A stretch of DNA of 28,372 nt from Spirogloea muscicola. Its lineage: Eukaryota; Streptophyta; Zygnematophyceae; Spirogloeales; Spirogloeaceae. Shown here in pieces: positions 20,266 to 28,372 of this stretch. The stretch is taken from the NCBI GenBank assembly GCA_009602725.1, contig WELB01000083.1, positions 545,221-573,592 of the forward strand, given 5' to 3'. A program made the translations under genes and the position numbers. Within the stretch, counting starts at the first letter, position 1; each line of letters starts with the position of its first letter. The notes beneath the pieces are model-generated. The model was not told where the DNA came from. It saw only the letters and a list, made by a program, of their open reading frames with translations, and did no database searches.

Positions 20266-20921
20266 TCAATCAGGTGCCTTGTAATGAGCAATGACTTTGA
20301 CAACCAGGTGCTGAGGATCCAGCTCCATCACCTCTGCAGCTAGGAGGTCATTCACACTCTTGTAGTAAAGTACGACACTATTGAGACCAGGGATTGCATG
20401 GTACAGCTCAAAGCTGAGATTAGGGTAGGCTGCCAGCGCTTGTGCAAAATAGTCTTTTAGCAGATCATTTCCTCGAACTACTCCTCCCTTCAAACCCAAC
20501 ATCTGCACAGATCAGTGGGCACATCAAAGGTGACTTAGCTCCAGCATGTACAGAGGTGCTGTGTAGTACTAGGCTTCTAATCTTACTTGTCAGTCAAGGC
20601 TTGCATCTGCAGACGTGCAGACGCAATTGATCAATTGCGTCTGCACGAGGGCCTCTTAGCTCAGCTCAGAGTCTGACTTATAAATAAGACGAGACTTTCG
20701 CGCATTGTTCGTCGCATGCAGTTGGGGAAATATGTTTGCCAGTTCACTTGCCATCGAAGTATATGGTATGCAGAGAGAGAAAGCTGTACCTGTACTACAA
20801 AAGGTGAAGTGAAGACAACTGAGCTGTGGTAGTGCTCCATGATGCGAGTGAGGTCATGTGAATTCCAGGCGGCAATCCACTCTCTGGCGAAATTTTCGGC
20901 TTGGTCTTGCGAAAGGGCCAT
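20266..20921 (-). CDS. SnoaL-like / NTF2-fold small protein
   Basis: Exon 1 (20921-20790) and exon 2 (20502-20266) join in phase 0 at a CAG/GTACAG donor to give 122 residues, a normal size for the SnoaL-like NTF2 superfamily. The pattern is typical: NFAREWIAAWNSHDLTRIME (first helix and HDL turn), then HYHSSVVFTSPFVVQ, VVRGNDLLKDYFAQALAAYP, LSFELYHAIPGLNSVVLYYK and a final strand AEVMELDPQHLVVKVIAHYK. The fold forms a small cone-shaped pocket; substrates in the family vary from polyketides to none known, so no reaction can be assigned. No transit or signal peptide is visible. Close counterparts that I recall are mainly bacterial 'nuclear transport factor 2 family' proteins, so bacterial origin is possible, although the intron shows nuclear domestication. 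The intron holds a 34-bp perfect palindrome. Confidence 0.85.
20614..20647. repeat. 34-bp perfect palindrome in the intron of the SnoaL-like gene
   Basis: CGTGCAGACGCAATTGA is followed directly by its exact reverse complement with no spacer, so the two strands read the same over 34 bases. It lies within intron 20789-20503 of the SnoaL-like gene. Such perfect symmetry without a loop could be a dimeric protein-binding site, a young insertion, or a cruciform-prone sequence. Confidence 0.95.
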
Positions 20922-21420
20922 ATCCTAAACCCAGCCTGTCACCAGAATGTGCTTCAAGATTAGCGGATTGAGATGAGGACTCTTACGCAAAGTCTTAGCC
21001 ACGGCCTGCCAAGTCAGGTGCATCTGGCGATGAGGCACCATGCACAGAGCTGTCAAGGGCTTGCTTGCCTTCGATGCGCCTCAAGGACAGACCTGCTTGA
21101 GCGAGGCCGAAGCCCGCCGTGCTGGCTGGTGCCAGCGTGTGCTACAATCTGTGACGCATGGGGCTGCGATGCTCCCCTCTTGGGCGGCGTTGGCCGCTGT
21201 TGCCGGCTCCTACGCGGAGTGCACGCAGGCAGCCGGATGCGTCTTCGCCCTCGCGGCAGCTCGGGCGCCACGACCAGCGGCAATGTAGGCGGCGTGCGGG
21301 GCACAGCAGGCGGTCGTGACTACGGAGCGCGGCGTGTGGTGAAGGAACAAATTGAGTGTGAATTGATTTGGTGTTGTATTGCATGCTCAAAGCATTGTAA
21401 TGGAACCCGACGCTACTCTG
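20922..21420. other. Gene-less region between SnoaL-like gene and retroelement remnant
   Basis: Upstream flank of the SnoaL-like gene. 21050-21310 is GC-rich with open frames on several strands, none recognisable. It may include further decayed retroelement sequence continuous with 21421-21720, but I could not align it to gag or protease. Confidence 0.5.
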
Positions 21421-21720
21421 CCATACTGTCCGACGGACCGACTGAGCTCTCCCAAATTCCGAACGACGCAGTCCCAAGTGGAGGATGTGCTACGGATAGG
21501 GCACATCGAGCCTTCTCAGTCGCCGTAAGGTGCACCTATCCTCTTTGTGAAGAAAGGGGACGGTGGTCTCCACTTATGCATCGATCCATCGAGCTCTGAA
21601 GAAGCTCGATACCTTTTGCCTCGAGTAGACGACCTGTTTGATCGTTTCGTGAGGGCCACTGTGTATGTCCCCCTGGACCTGCAAAGTATGTATCAGTATG
21701 TTCGTGTACGGATGCACGTC
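21421..21720 (+). pseudogene. Decayed Ty3/gypsy reverse-transcriptase fragment
   Basis: One frame of about 100 codons reads like the N-terminal palm/fingers of a Ty3/gypsy-type reverse transcriptase: YCPTDRLSSPKF, VLRIGHIEPSQSP, a stop (TAA at 21526) where the family has an aromatic or other residue, GAPILFVKKGDGG, LHLCID, then a gap of several residues, YLLPRVDDLFDRFVRATVY and LDLQSMYQYVRV. The stop, the internal deletion and loss of similarity after 21720 show it is dead. No LTRs, primer-binding site, integrase or target duplication were found nearby, so it is an orphan remnant. Confidence 0.82.
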
Positions 21721-22101
21721 ACAATGCTGGCAGGCTCGTACCTCGGGCGGTCCGATGAACTTGCCCACAGCTACATCTACATGCAGCATCACAGCACCGG
21801 TTGGTGCAACCGACTAGTGGAAACAGTACTTTTGGTCGCAAATGTACCTACTGCACATCAACGCCTGTGGAGCCTGGTCCTGGTTCAAATGTTTGACTTG
21901 TGCACCCTTTGTAACAATCGCTACATATATACTTGAACGAATGGATCTTGTTGTCTTGACAGGTCTATATAAAATGATCAATCGAGTCAATAAATAGCAT
22001 GCTGTGTCGATTGTACCTAAGAATGTGAGCTTGTCAGTATCAAGTTTCTTCATTGGCATCGGAAGCTGTCGTACGAGCAACCTCAAACTGCTGGACCTCA
22101 T
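21721..22101. other. Short gap between retroelement remnant and BELL stop
   Basis: No gene is visible. The right half should be the 3' UTR of the BELL gene transcribed from the minus strand; AT content rises around 21900-22000. Confidence 0.5.
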
Positions 22102-24795
22102 TTACTCCACATCTCCAGTACTTGCTTCGTCGTCATATTGGAGTAATGTGGAGATATCTGGCAGTGACGCTCGCAGTGCAGCTCCTTCCTCCCCTCCTTT
22201 CCCACTGGCCTCCACATACAGTTCCTCCACCATTGGCTTCCAAAGTCTTACACGTGCATTGATGAACCAATTGGAGATCTAGGCAAAATATTACTTATAA
22301 GAGCGTTCAGACAAGTGTTGATGACCGCATTTGTTGTCGGAACATTTGTCTGCATATTGTCAGCATTGAGCTGACTTGTGAAGCGCAAGCCCGTCAGCAA
22401 TGGCAGGATAGGCATGTCCCAGTAAGATGTTAGCTGCTTTTAAGAATCACATCAGCACCTCTCTATAGAGCCCATCTTCTAGAGCTCCACATAGATGTTG
22501 TAGTATTGACTTTCACCTGTCCTCGAGACAATCCCGTCTCCCTTGCAAGTGCATCTTTGTCCGCATTTGTTGGATATCTGTGTCGCAAGGAGGGCGCAAG
22601 AATCGTCAATGACTTGTGGGGTTTTTGTAGGTTGTACGACGCAGCAGCTCAGCTGACCTTCTTGCAGAAATACTACAGTCCTGGATTGCGCAGATTGAAA
22701 AAGCAGAAGCCCTCATCAGGGACTTGGGCTGTGCTCACGGATGAAGAAAATGCTCAAAGAGCCAGATGCGAAGCTTTTGAACAGCTGAATCCGGCAGTCC
22801 CCTCTGCGCTCGGGTGCTGGACATGCTAGAGCTCCTCAGATACTCGAGAGATGTGAGAGAAGAGGGCATTCCCCCTGGAAATAGTACTCTTGCGTCTGCC
22901 AAGTGCCTGTTCACAAGCTATCAGAATAAATTTATGCTGCTTTCAGAGAGTAAACCAGAATCAAAACGCAGGACTATAGGCACATTGCTGAGAGCCAATG
23001 CAGAGTCAACGTTGAATGTAGGAGCTTTTCGCCTGAGCTGTGCCCCTGGCCCTGCTTGCTTAAAGCTTTCCGTGAAGCATCAGAGCAGGGAGAGAAATGG
23101 TGCTGAACATCAAACGTATTATCTGGAATACAAGCAAATGGTGTTGTCAAATTCACCTCCTTGCCTCATGCCACCCAGGTAAGCTGGTAACTCGCGAAAG
23201 AGTGTGCTCACCTGAAGTTGGTCCCTGATTGCATCCTTGATTCTTCTGAAGCATTGTGACATGGCTCTCATTGGAGCCTGAGTGTAGGCCTTGGCTGTTT
23301 CCTCCCCGGAGTTGAGGCTCAGCTGATACTCCACATCCTTCAGCTGTGATATATACTGGCTATATCGCCTGTCGACCTGCGTAAGAATCTCAGCGCGCAC
23401 GCATCAGGACTGTCCGAATGGTCATATTTAGTACAATTGGTGAGCCCCTTCTCCTCTGCATCTTCTTACTAGAGTACTGGTACTTTCGACATTCCCCTCA
23501 CACGCAGCAACTGTAGCCACTCACTGGAATTCACATGTACATGAAGAACGCCAACAAGGTCTGCAGATTCTTGACTGGGGCTTACCTCGTTCAGCATCGC
23601 TGTCAACTTCACCCTCCTCCTCTCCAGTTCAGCTCTCCTCTCTGGCAGAAGCTCTGAGGCTACTTCAACTCCTGCCAGTTGTGTATGGGAGCTCTCGTCT
23701 TGATCGTGGCCTTGCCTGTCCGCTTTACTCTTGCCCTTGTGTTTCCTCTGCAGGTCTTGTGGGCTTCTGCCACTATCTTGACGGTCTGCATATCGAGCAC
23801 TGCACACCTCCTTCAGGAGCTCCTGTGCTGCAATTAGATAGCTTCGCACCCGAGAAGACGCTACTTTTCCGCCTGGGGAACCTGCCCCTGGTGGTTGACC
23901 ATGAAGCGTGCCATCAACAGTCTGCAGATGTATATTGTCAGCCTCCGCATCTCCAAGCTGATCAAAGGCCGGCTCGGGCTCCTCCATGTGATCAAGCGTC
24001 AACTGAGGCATGGCTGGAAGGCTTATGATCTCCTCCCTCTGCGCTTCACCTCTCATCAACCCTGCCTGGACCTGCGCGTCAAGTGCTGTGAAAAGAGACG
24101 GAGAAGTGACCCTGTGGGTGGGCAAGTGCGCAAGGAGGCTGGCCAGGCGAACAAGATCAACACTTGGAAACCCTGCCTGCTGCGCATGCGGCAAAGCCCC
24201 TGACGGACTTGGAGCCAGCAGCACTGGAGGCGGGGTGGGCATCCTGGCCTGCGGCTTAAGAAGCTGGTCATGAGCATCTCCAGGTAGCGGCGCCAAGAGG
24301 GTGTTGGCAGGGCCCCGTTCCCAGTGCCTCTTAGTGATCTTAGTGTGGCCAGGGCGGAGCATCATGAACTGGCTGGCGCATACGGGGCTCTCGCGTGGTG
24401 GTGAGCCGCTCTGGGAGTGGTGGAACGATTGGTCCTGATCCAGCAGCGTCTGCTGGCTCCGAGCCTCATGGGCCAAGTGCGGCGTGTGCGGCGCTGGCCC
24501 GTGGCTGGTGCCGGAGGGCCCGCCGACCGACAGCCTCATGCTGGGAGCACTGCCGCCATGGCAGGACGACGCCAGCAGCGGCGGCGGCGACGCCGGCGCG
24601 CCCGCCATGCGCAGCGGGCTCATGGGTGGCGACAGGATGAGGCTCATGAGCGGCTCATGGCCGCCAGGCACGCCGTAGAGGCTGGCCAGCAGGTCGCCGG
24701 CGGGCCCCGGGTCAGCCCACAGCGCCTGGGGGTCGAAGCTGCTCCCACCGCTGCCGGCCACCGCTTGCGCCGCCGCTGCGCCACTGTCCGCGCCG

Positions 24796-24830
<35 letters not shown>

Positions 24831-24861
24831 ATGCTGCTGCTGTAGCTGCTCCTGCTTCTGC

Positions 24862-24902
<41 letters not shown>

Positions 24903-25016
24903 CAGCAGCATAAAGGGTAAGCCGGCGTGCTGATCTGCTGGAAAAGGCGGCGCAGGCCACTCGGCGCCCGGGTGGCGGGGCTGCGGCGCTGTCCGCCATG
25001 GTGGCAGCCTCGACAT
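22102..25016 (-). CDS. BELL-class TALE homeodomain transcription factor
   Basis: Nuclear regulator that in green plants works as a heterodimer with KNOX proteins. Minus-strand exons 25016-23586, 23376-23157, 22874-22739, 22577-22517 and 22278-22102 give 674 residues in phase. The N-terminal 386 residues are Pro/Gln/Ser-rich, with a polyglutamine tract at about 39-73. A SKY-like segment ([14 protein letters not shown], about 391-404) is followed by the BELL domain: [59 protein letters not shown]. The homeodomain (about 571-637) reads [20 protein letters not shown], the TALE loop [10 protein letters not shown], and helix 3 [17 protein letters not shown] with the invariant WF.N (Trp620, Asn623). 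The C-terminus is acidic. The join from exon 2 to exon 3 is my choice: donor 23156 (GGAG/GTGAAT) with the acceptor before 22874 keeps frame through [14 protein letters not shown]. The stronger donor at 23211 (CAG/GTGAGC) would need another exon. Start ATG 25016 is the first in frame. Confidence 0.9.
24798..24909 (-). repeat. CAG/CTG trinucleotide repeat coding polyglutamine in BELL
   Basis: About 35 nearly pure CAG codons on the minus strand, interrupted by a few AAG, GAG, CTA, CAT and CAA codons, encode the Gln tract of the BELL protein. The interruptions suggest a moderately stable allele. Such tracts often act as activation domains and vary in length between strains. Confidence 0.95.
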
Positions 25017-26064
25017 CTACTGGTTTGCCGCTGCACGTAGCAGGGCTGGAGGCCCGTGGCAGGGCGCGGCCAGGGCGGCGCGGGCCCGTGCGAGCTCGCG
25101 CCTGTCACGGTGGCAGAGCTCGGCCAGCGAGCACATCAGCGCGAGGCCGGCCTCCTCAGGACCGCCGAGCTGGGCTTGTGGAGGCACGCCATGAGCAACC
25201 CTCGGCGCAACAGCGAGCCGCCGAGTCGGCTCGCCGTAGCGATGGTGGCGGGGCCGAGCATAAGGCACGGCCACGGCTCCTCGGCCCCCATGAAGGGGGT
25301 CGGTGACCACAACTCTGGCTCAGCCTGCCAACGGTGCAAAAAGCAGGCGGCCTTAGTGTGGCTGGCCCATAACGAGGGAGGAGGAGGAACGTGAGGATAG
25401 GACGTCGAGGCAGGCGAGCGGCCGCCAGCGCCGTGGAAGCTGGCGGCTGGACAGCGATGGCGGGCGGGGGCGAGGTGGGCTGTCACGTCTCGCCCGCCCG
25501 GGCCGGCCGGCCTGCAGCTCGGCCCCCCGCCGGCCGCCCCGGCGCGGCAGAATCCGCGCCGGCGCCGTATTCGGCCCGGCCACTGGGGCGTCATCCGAAC
25601 CGTGGACTATCTCCCGTCCCGCCGGCCGTGGCGGCCCGTCACATCACCCGCGGCCTCCTCGTGCGCTGGCCGGCCCACCGTCGCCGCCTCCCTTCTCCAG
25701 CCGTCTCCTCTTGCCTCGTCCTTCTGAGAAGAGTGTTTCCTTCTCTATCTAGAAGTGCCTACAGAAGAAGCTGCCAGATAGCCATTCAGTAACCCCTTGT
25801 CACTAGCCGCCATCGGAAGCACTAGCAACAGGGAGGGATCTCCACCTTTACTTGGCTATCCTTTGTGTTGTTGCTATTGTTGCTAATTGTCTGGAGTCTT
25901 CGTGGTGGGGATTCCGCCAGAGACCTAGTTCATGTAACTCGTGCTGGCCTTTCACAATCACCGTCTTTGTTTGAAAATCCTTCAAATATGGCACCTGCCC
26001 TTGAGAGCGTCACCAACTATCATCGCCACCCTCCTGCCGCGGCATGCACAGCTTGCCCAGCAAG
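25017..26064. other. Upstream region of BELL gene
   Basis: 25017-25700 is GC-rich, with open frames on both strands that resemble no protein; it is the probable 5' UTR and promoter of the BELL gene. From 25730 on, base composition returns to average. A faint repeat-like phrase (CGTGCTGGCCTTTCACAATC, 25939-25958) may be a decayed dispersed-repeat core. No gene is supported. Confidence 0.5.
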
Positions 26065-26116
26065 GTGCGCTAGCCGCTCAGTGAATGGCTGTCCAGTCAC
26101 TGAGCGGCTAGCGCAC
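26065..26116. repeat. Perfect 20-bp inverted repeat (hairpin)
   Basis: Left arm 26065-26084 (GTGCGCTAGCCGCTCAGTGA) and right arm 26097-26116 are exact reverse complements around a 12-base spacer. The arms are 65% GC, so RNA or single-stranded DNA would fold into a strong stem-loop. It lies outside every gene I can call. No T-run follows that would make it a terminator. Confidence 0.95.
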
Positions 26117-27904
26117 TATGAACCCTTGCCGTTCTATCGCATGCTCTAGATTCCAGAGCCAGCCCAGGCCACATGGCAGTCAAAGTGAAATCACACGACG
26201 TAGAGCTCTGGTTGCAGCCTCGCAGCCTCTTGCTGTCACCGCTGCAATTGCTATCGACTACTTGTCGGAAACAATCTTTGACTCGTAGACGGGAAACCTG
26301 ATTGCAGCTTCCAAGCGTCCAGCGTTGCGGGCTGGCCCTCTTGCACTTACCAGCCTCATCGCCTCTTTCTTACCCTTTATATATGCCATGTGGAGTGCCC
26401 CAGAGAGTTGATGATGATGCCCAGCTAGACTTACCTTCGAACATGCTGGGTGCTTGCGCTCCATTTTCCCATCTAAAGTCTTCTAGCAATTCATGTCCAA
26501 ATGTTCACTCTCGCCACTCCAATCTGATCTAGCAAATCTAACAGAGACTTGGGATGAATTGGAACATTTCACTTGCATATCAAGACGCAGATGCACTTCA
26601 TGCGCGTCTTCCAAATGTGCGTCAGGAAACCGTAGGAGCGGGCATGGCAGCATCTCAGCCGAAGGACCTCCAAACGACATGCTGCACCTTCACAAATTGA
26701 GCTCCTAAATCTACGGTTTGCTTTTGTAGCACAAAGTCCAAGATCGATCCAAGAAACCTCGTATCTTAGGACGAGGCAAAGGTCAGTATAAGCCAGACAA
26801 TTGTCTGATGACATGTCTTGTTTCATATTAGCCAGGAAGTCAGTAACCTCTTGCAAAAGTTTCGGATCAAGGGTTTAGGGGTCGGGGTTTAGACAGAGAG
26901 AGGACAGAGCTCGACAAATGAAAAGAAGCTCTCCCCTGATTCCTTAAGGGGCAGATGGCTCGAGGAAGGTACGGCATTCTGCTGATAGTAGATCGTGGTT
27001 ACACTCAGAGTCATTAGAGAGCCTAAACTTAGTCCACTGGTTGCTAGACAGTCATATGCGCATCTCCACGCGTTTCAAGTAGTCACTCAATATTTCCATT
27101 TGCAGCCTTGCACAAAGCGCACAGGATACCTGCGCTATTTCCATTAGCTTATGATTTCCATTAGCTAATTAAGTCAGCGAGTACAATGCTTCCCTAAAAG
27201 ACCTCATCCGTCTTCAAACGATGAAACTGTTATTATACTCTTGTCACTATGATATTTGGAGGCACTATTGCTTAAAGTCAAAGCATAAGCATGCGGGCTA
27301 TCAAAAGTCATTTGCCTAGGCCACACTGTCCTTTACTAGCTCTAGCAACCACAATCCAGCATCGTCATTGATGCGTGCCAATACCTTGATCGAGGCCACA
27401 GGTGTGCTGCTTGAGCTTCGAGCTGCAACCACATGCCGATATTTTGTCATGCAAAAGGCGCCATCTCACACGTACTGATAGCGGATACAGCCCAGATGGG
27501 TTGATTGAGCCAATAGAGGCGTATACTCCTGATTCACTGGATTCACACGTTTACAAGCAACACCAAGAAGGGCTTCACAAGAACACAGCTTTAATGCTCG
27601 TCTCATTACCAACCAGAAAGTAGTTGTGCTACGCTGCAGAGCTGGTCCTTCATTGAAGGTTATTAACAAAACAAGAAATTTGGGTCAGCTAAGTTCTAAT
27701 ATTACGATGAATACTGTGTCACTATGTGATGAGTTGGCTTTCATGTTTGAACAAGATCCACACGAATGTCAAATGATGTGCAAGGATGTCTGATATGTAT
27801 CTTAACTGCGTCTATGTGCAGATATGTGACTGAGAATCGTAGTTGTTGCATTGTTGTTTTGTTAAAGATATTCCACTTCGCAAAGGGGCGTGGGAAAAGG
27901 TAAC
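26117..27904. other. Unassigned region, possible minus-strand exons
   Basis: Two good minus-strand donor sites lie close together: GTTCGAAG/GTAAGT at about 26434 and GAGGCTG/GTAAGT near 26350. Upstream on the same strand is an open frame (26856-26569) beginning LQEVTDFLANMKQDMSSDN. They could be exons of an unrecognised gene, but I could not join them in frame or match them to a family. At 26871-26892 two GGGTTTAG units resemble plant-type telomere repeat/telo-box sequence. A perfect CAGACAATTGTCTG palindrome is near 26795. From 26900 to 27890 I see nothing coding. Confidence 0.4.
27895..27898 (-). terminator. RNA polymerase III terminator of 5S rRNA
   Basis: On the minus strand TTTT lies a few bases beyond the 3' end of the 5S gene, the minimal polymerase III termination signal. 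It supports the 5S copy being transcribable. Confidence 0.6.
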
Positions 27905-28025
27905 GTGGATACGACACGAGGACTTCCCGGGAGGTCACCCATCCCAGTACTATTCTCGCCCAAGGGAGCTTAACTTCGGAGTTCTGATGGGATCCGGTGT
28001 AGTGGCCCTGGTATGATCGTATCAC
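27905..28025 (-). rRNA. 5S ribosomal RNA
   Basis: Read on the minus strand, the sequence GTGATACGATCATACCAGGG, then CACCGGATCCCATCAGAACT, CCGAAGTTAAGC, TTGGGCGAGAATAGTACTGG and GATGGGTGACCTCCCGGGAA is a complete 5S rRNA of about 121 bases with land-plant-like loops. The ends (GTGATACGA and TCGTATCCAC) pair to form the terminal stem. The internal promoter blocks (box A in AGTTAAGCTCCC, box C in GGATGGGTGACC) are intact. It is a single copy here, not a tandem array, 102 bases from a dispersed repeat. The exact 5' and 3' ends are good to a base or two. Confidence 0.95.
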
Positions 28026-28126
28026 GACAAATGGGTGCCGCATGCAAACAAGAACTGTGGCAAAGTCATGATTTAATGATGGCAGCAGGGAGATGGTTCA
28101 AGTGGGAGAAGAAGCTCCCTATTTAA

Positions 28127-28238
28127 GAGCAAGCGCGGCCAGATTAACTGGTGGCTGGGAGAGGCCAGCCCAAAAGAATGGACAAGGTCTGAAGGAGTCG
28201 GAGTGCTAAGGACTGAGACAGCAGTAAGCGAACTCTCA
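28127..28238 (+). repeat. Dispersed repeat copy, twin of 1286-1397
   Basis: 111 of 112 positions match 1286-1397. Identity begins at GAGCAAGCGCGGCC and ends at GCGAACTCTCA in both places. It is preceded by CTATTTAA here and by different sequence at the other site, so these are likely the true edges of this subtype. The last 134 bases of the window after it show nothing recognisable. Confidence 0.93.
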
Positions 28239-28372
28239 GTAACCTCTCGTCAGTAGATGCAAGTCTGAGTAGCTAGCAGGCGGAAAGACGTCGCCCTGAC
28301 GGAAGCCGGAGGCCGCCGCCAGAGCGCGGCCTGCGCGCAAGTGGACCGCAAAAGCTAGGGACCGCTGCACAG

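Noticed and set aside
1-28372. CRISPR arrays, prokaryotic operons, phage or defence modules
   Set aside because: No regularly spaced repeats, no polycistronic gene packing, and every recognised protein gene is spliced; this is a eukaryotic nuclear locus.

Overview
This looks like nuclear DNA from a member of the green lineage, most probably a streptophyte (charophyte) alga. The evidence is a two-domain (group I) WRKY factor with the classic split-arginine intron in its second domain, a BELL-class TALE homeobox gene, a plastid ClpR1 subunit, a plant-type 132-residue profilin, an EXORDIUM-type secreted protein and a land-plant-like 5S rRNA. Genes are rich in short exons (about 30 introns in six genes, two of them GC-AG). 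5' regions are very GC-rich with GCC runs, and the intergenic DNA is full of short dispersed repeats. I cannot name the species from sequence alone.

Layout, left to right. 1-1500: a (TC)n tract, then a nest of copies of one dispersed repeat family. 1620-2000: a GC-rich block with eight TGACG/CGTCA motifs. 2640-2860: five W-boxes just upstream of a WRKY gene (3254-6497, +, 6 exons). 6498-8800: non-coding, with an inverted repeat and a repeat copy. 8801-9578: profilin (+, 4 exons). 10147-12985: EXORDIUM-like gene (-, 9 exons, signal peptide), convergent with profilin. 13258-14000: G-rich microsatellite and more dispersed repeats. 15731-18963: plastid ClpR1 (-, 10 exons). 20266-20921: small SnoaL/NTF2-fold protein (-, 2 exons). 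21421-21720: decayed Ty3/gypsy reverse-transcriptase fragment. 22102-25016: BELL homeobox gene with a polyglutamine tract (-, 5 exons). 25017-27904: mostly unexplained DNA with a perfect 20-bp hairpin. 27905-28025: one 5S rRNA gene (-). 28127-28238: a 112-bp repeat copy differing at one position from the copy at 1286.

The genes are unrelated housekeeping and regulatory loci, not an operon or a dedicated system. The two transcription factors are the most interesting. The WRKY protein keeps a perfect WRKYGQK in its N-terminal domain, but its C-terminal domain reads WEKKGQN while keeping the zinc ligands. Its own upstream region carries a dense W-box cluster, which suggests autoregulation through the N-terminal domain. 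All exon models were built by eye from frame, splice consensus and family alignment. Every model keeps phase across all junctions, but none has been checked against RNA.
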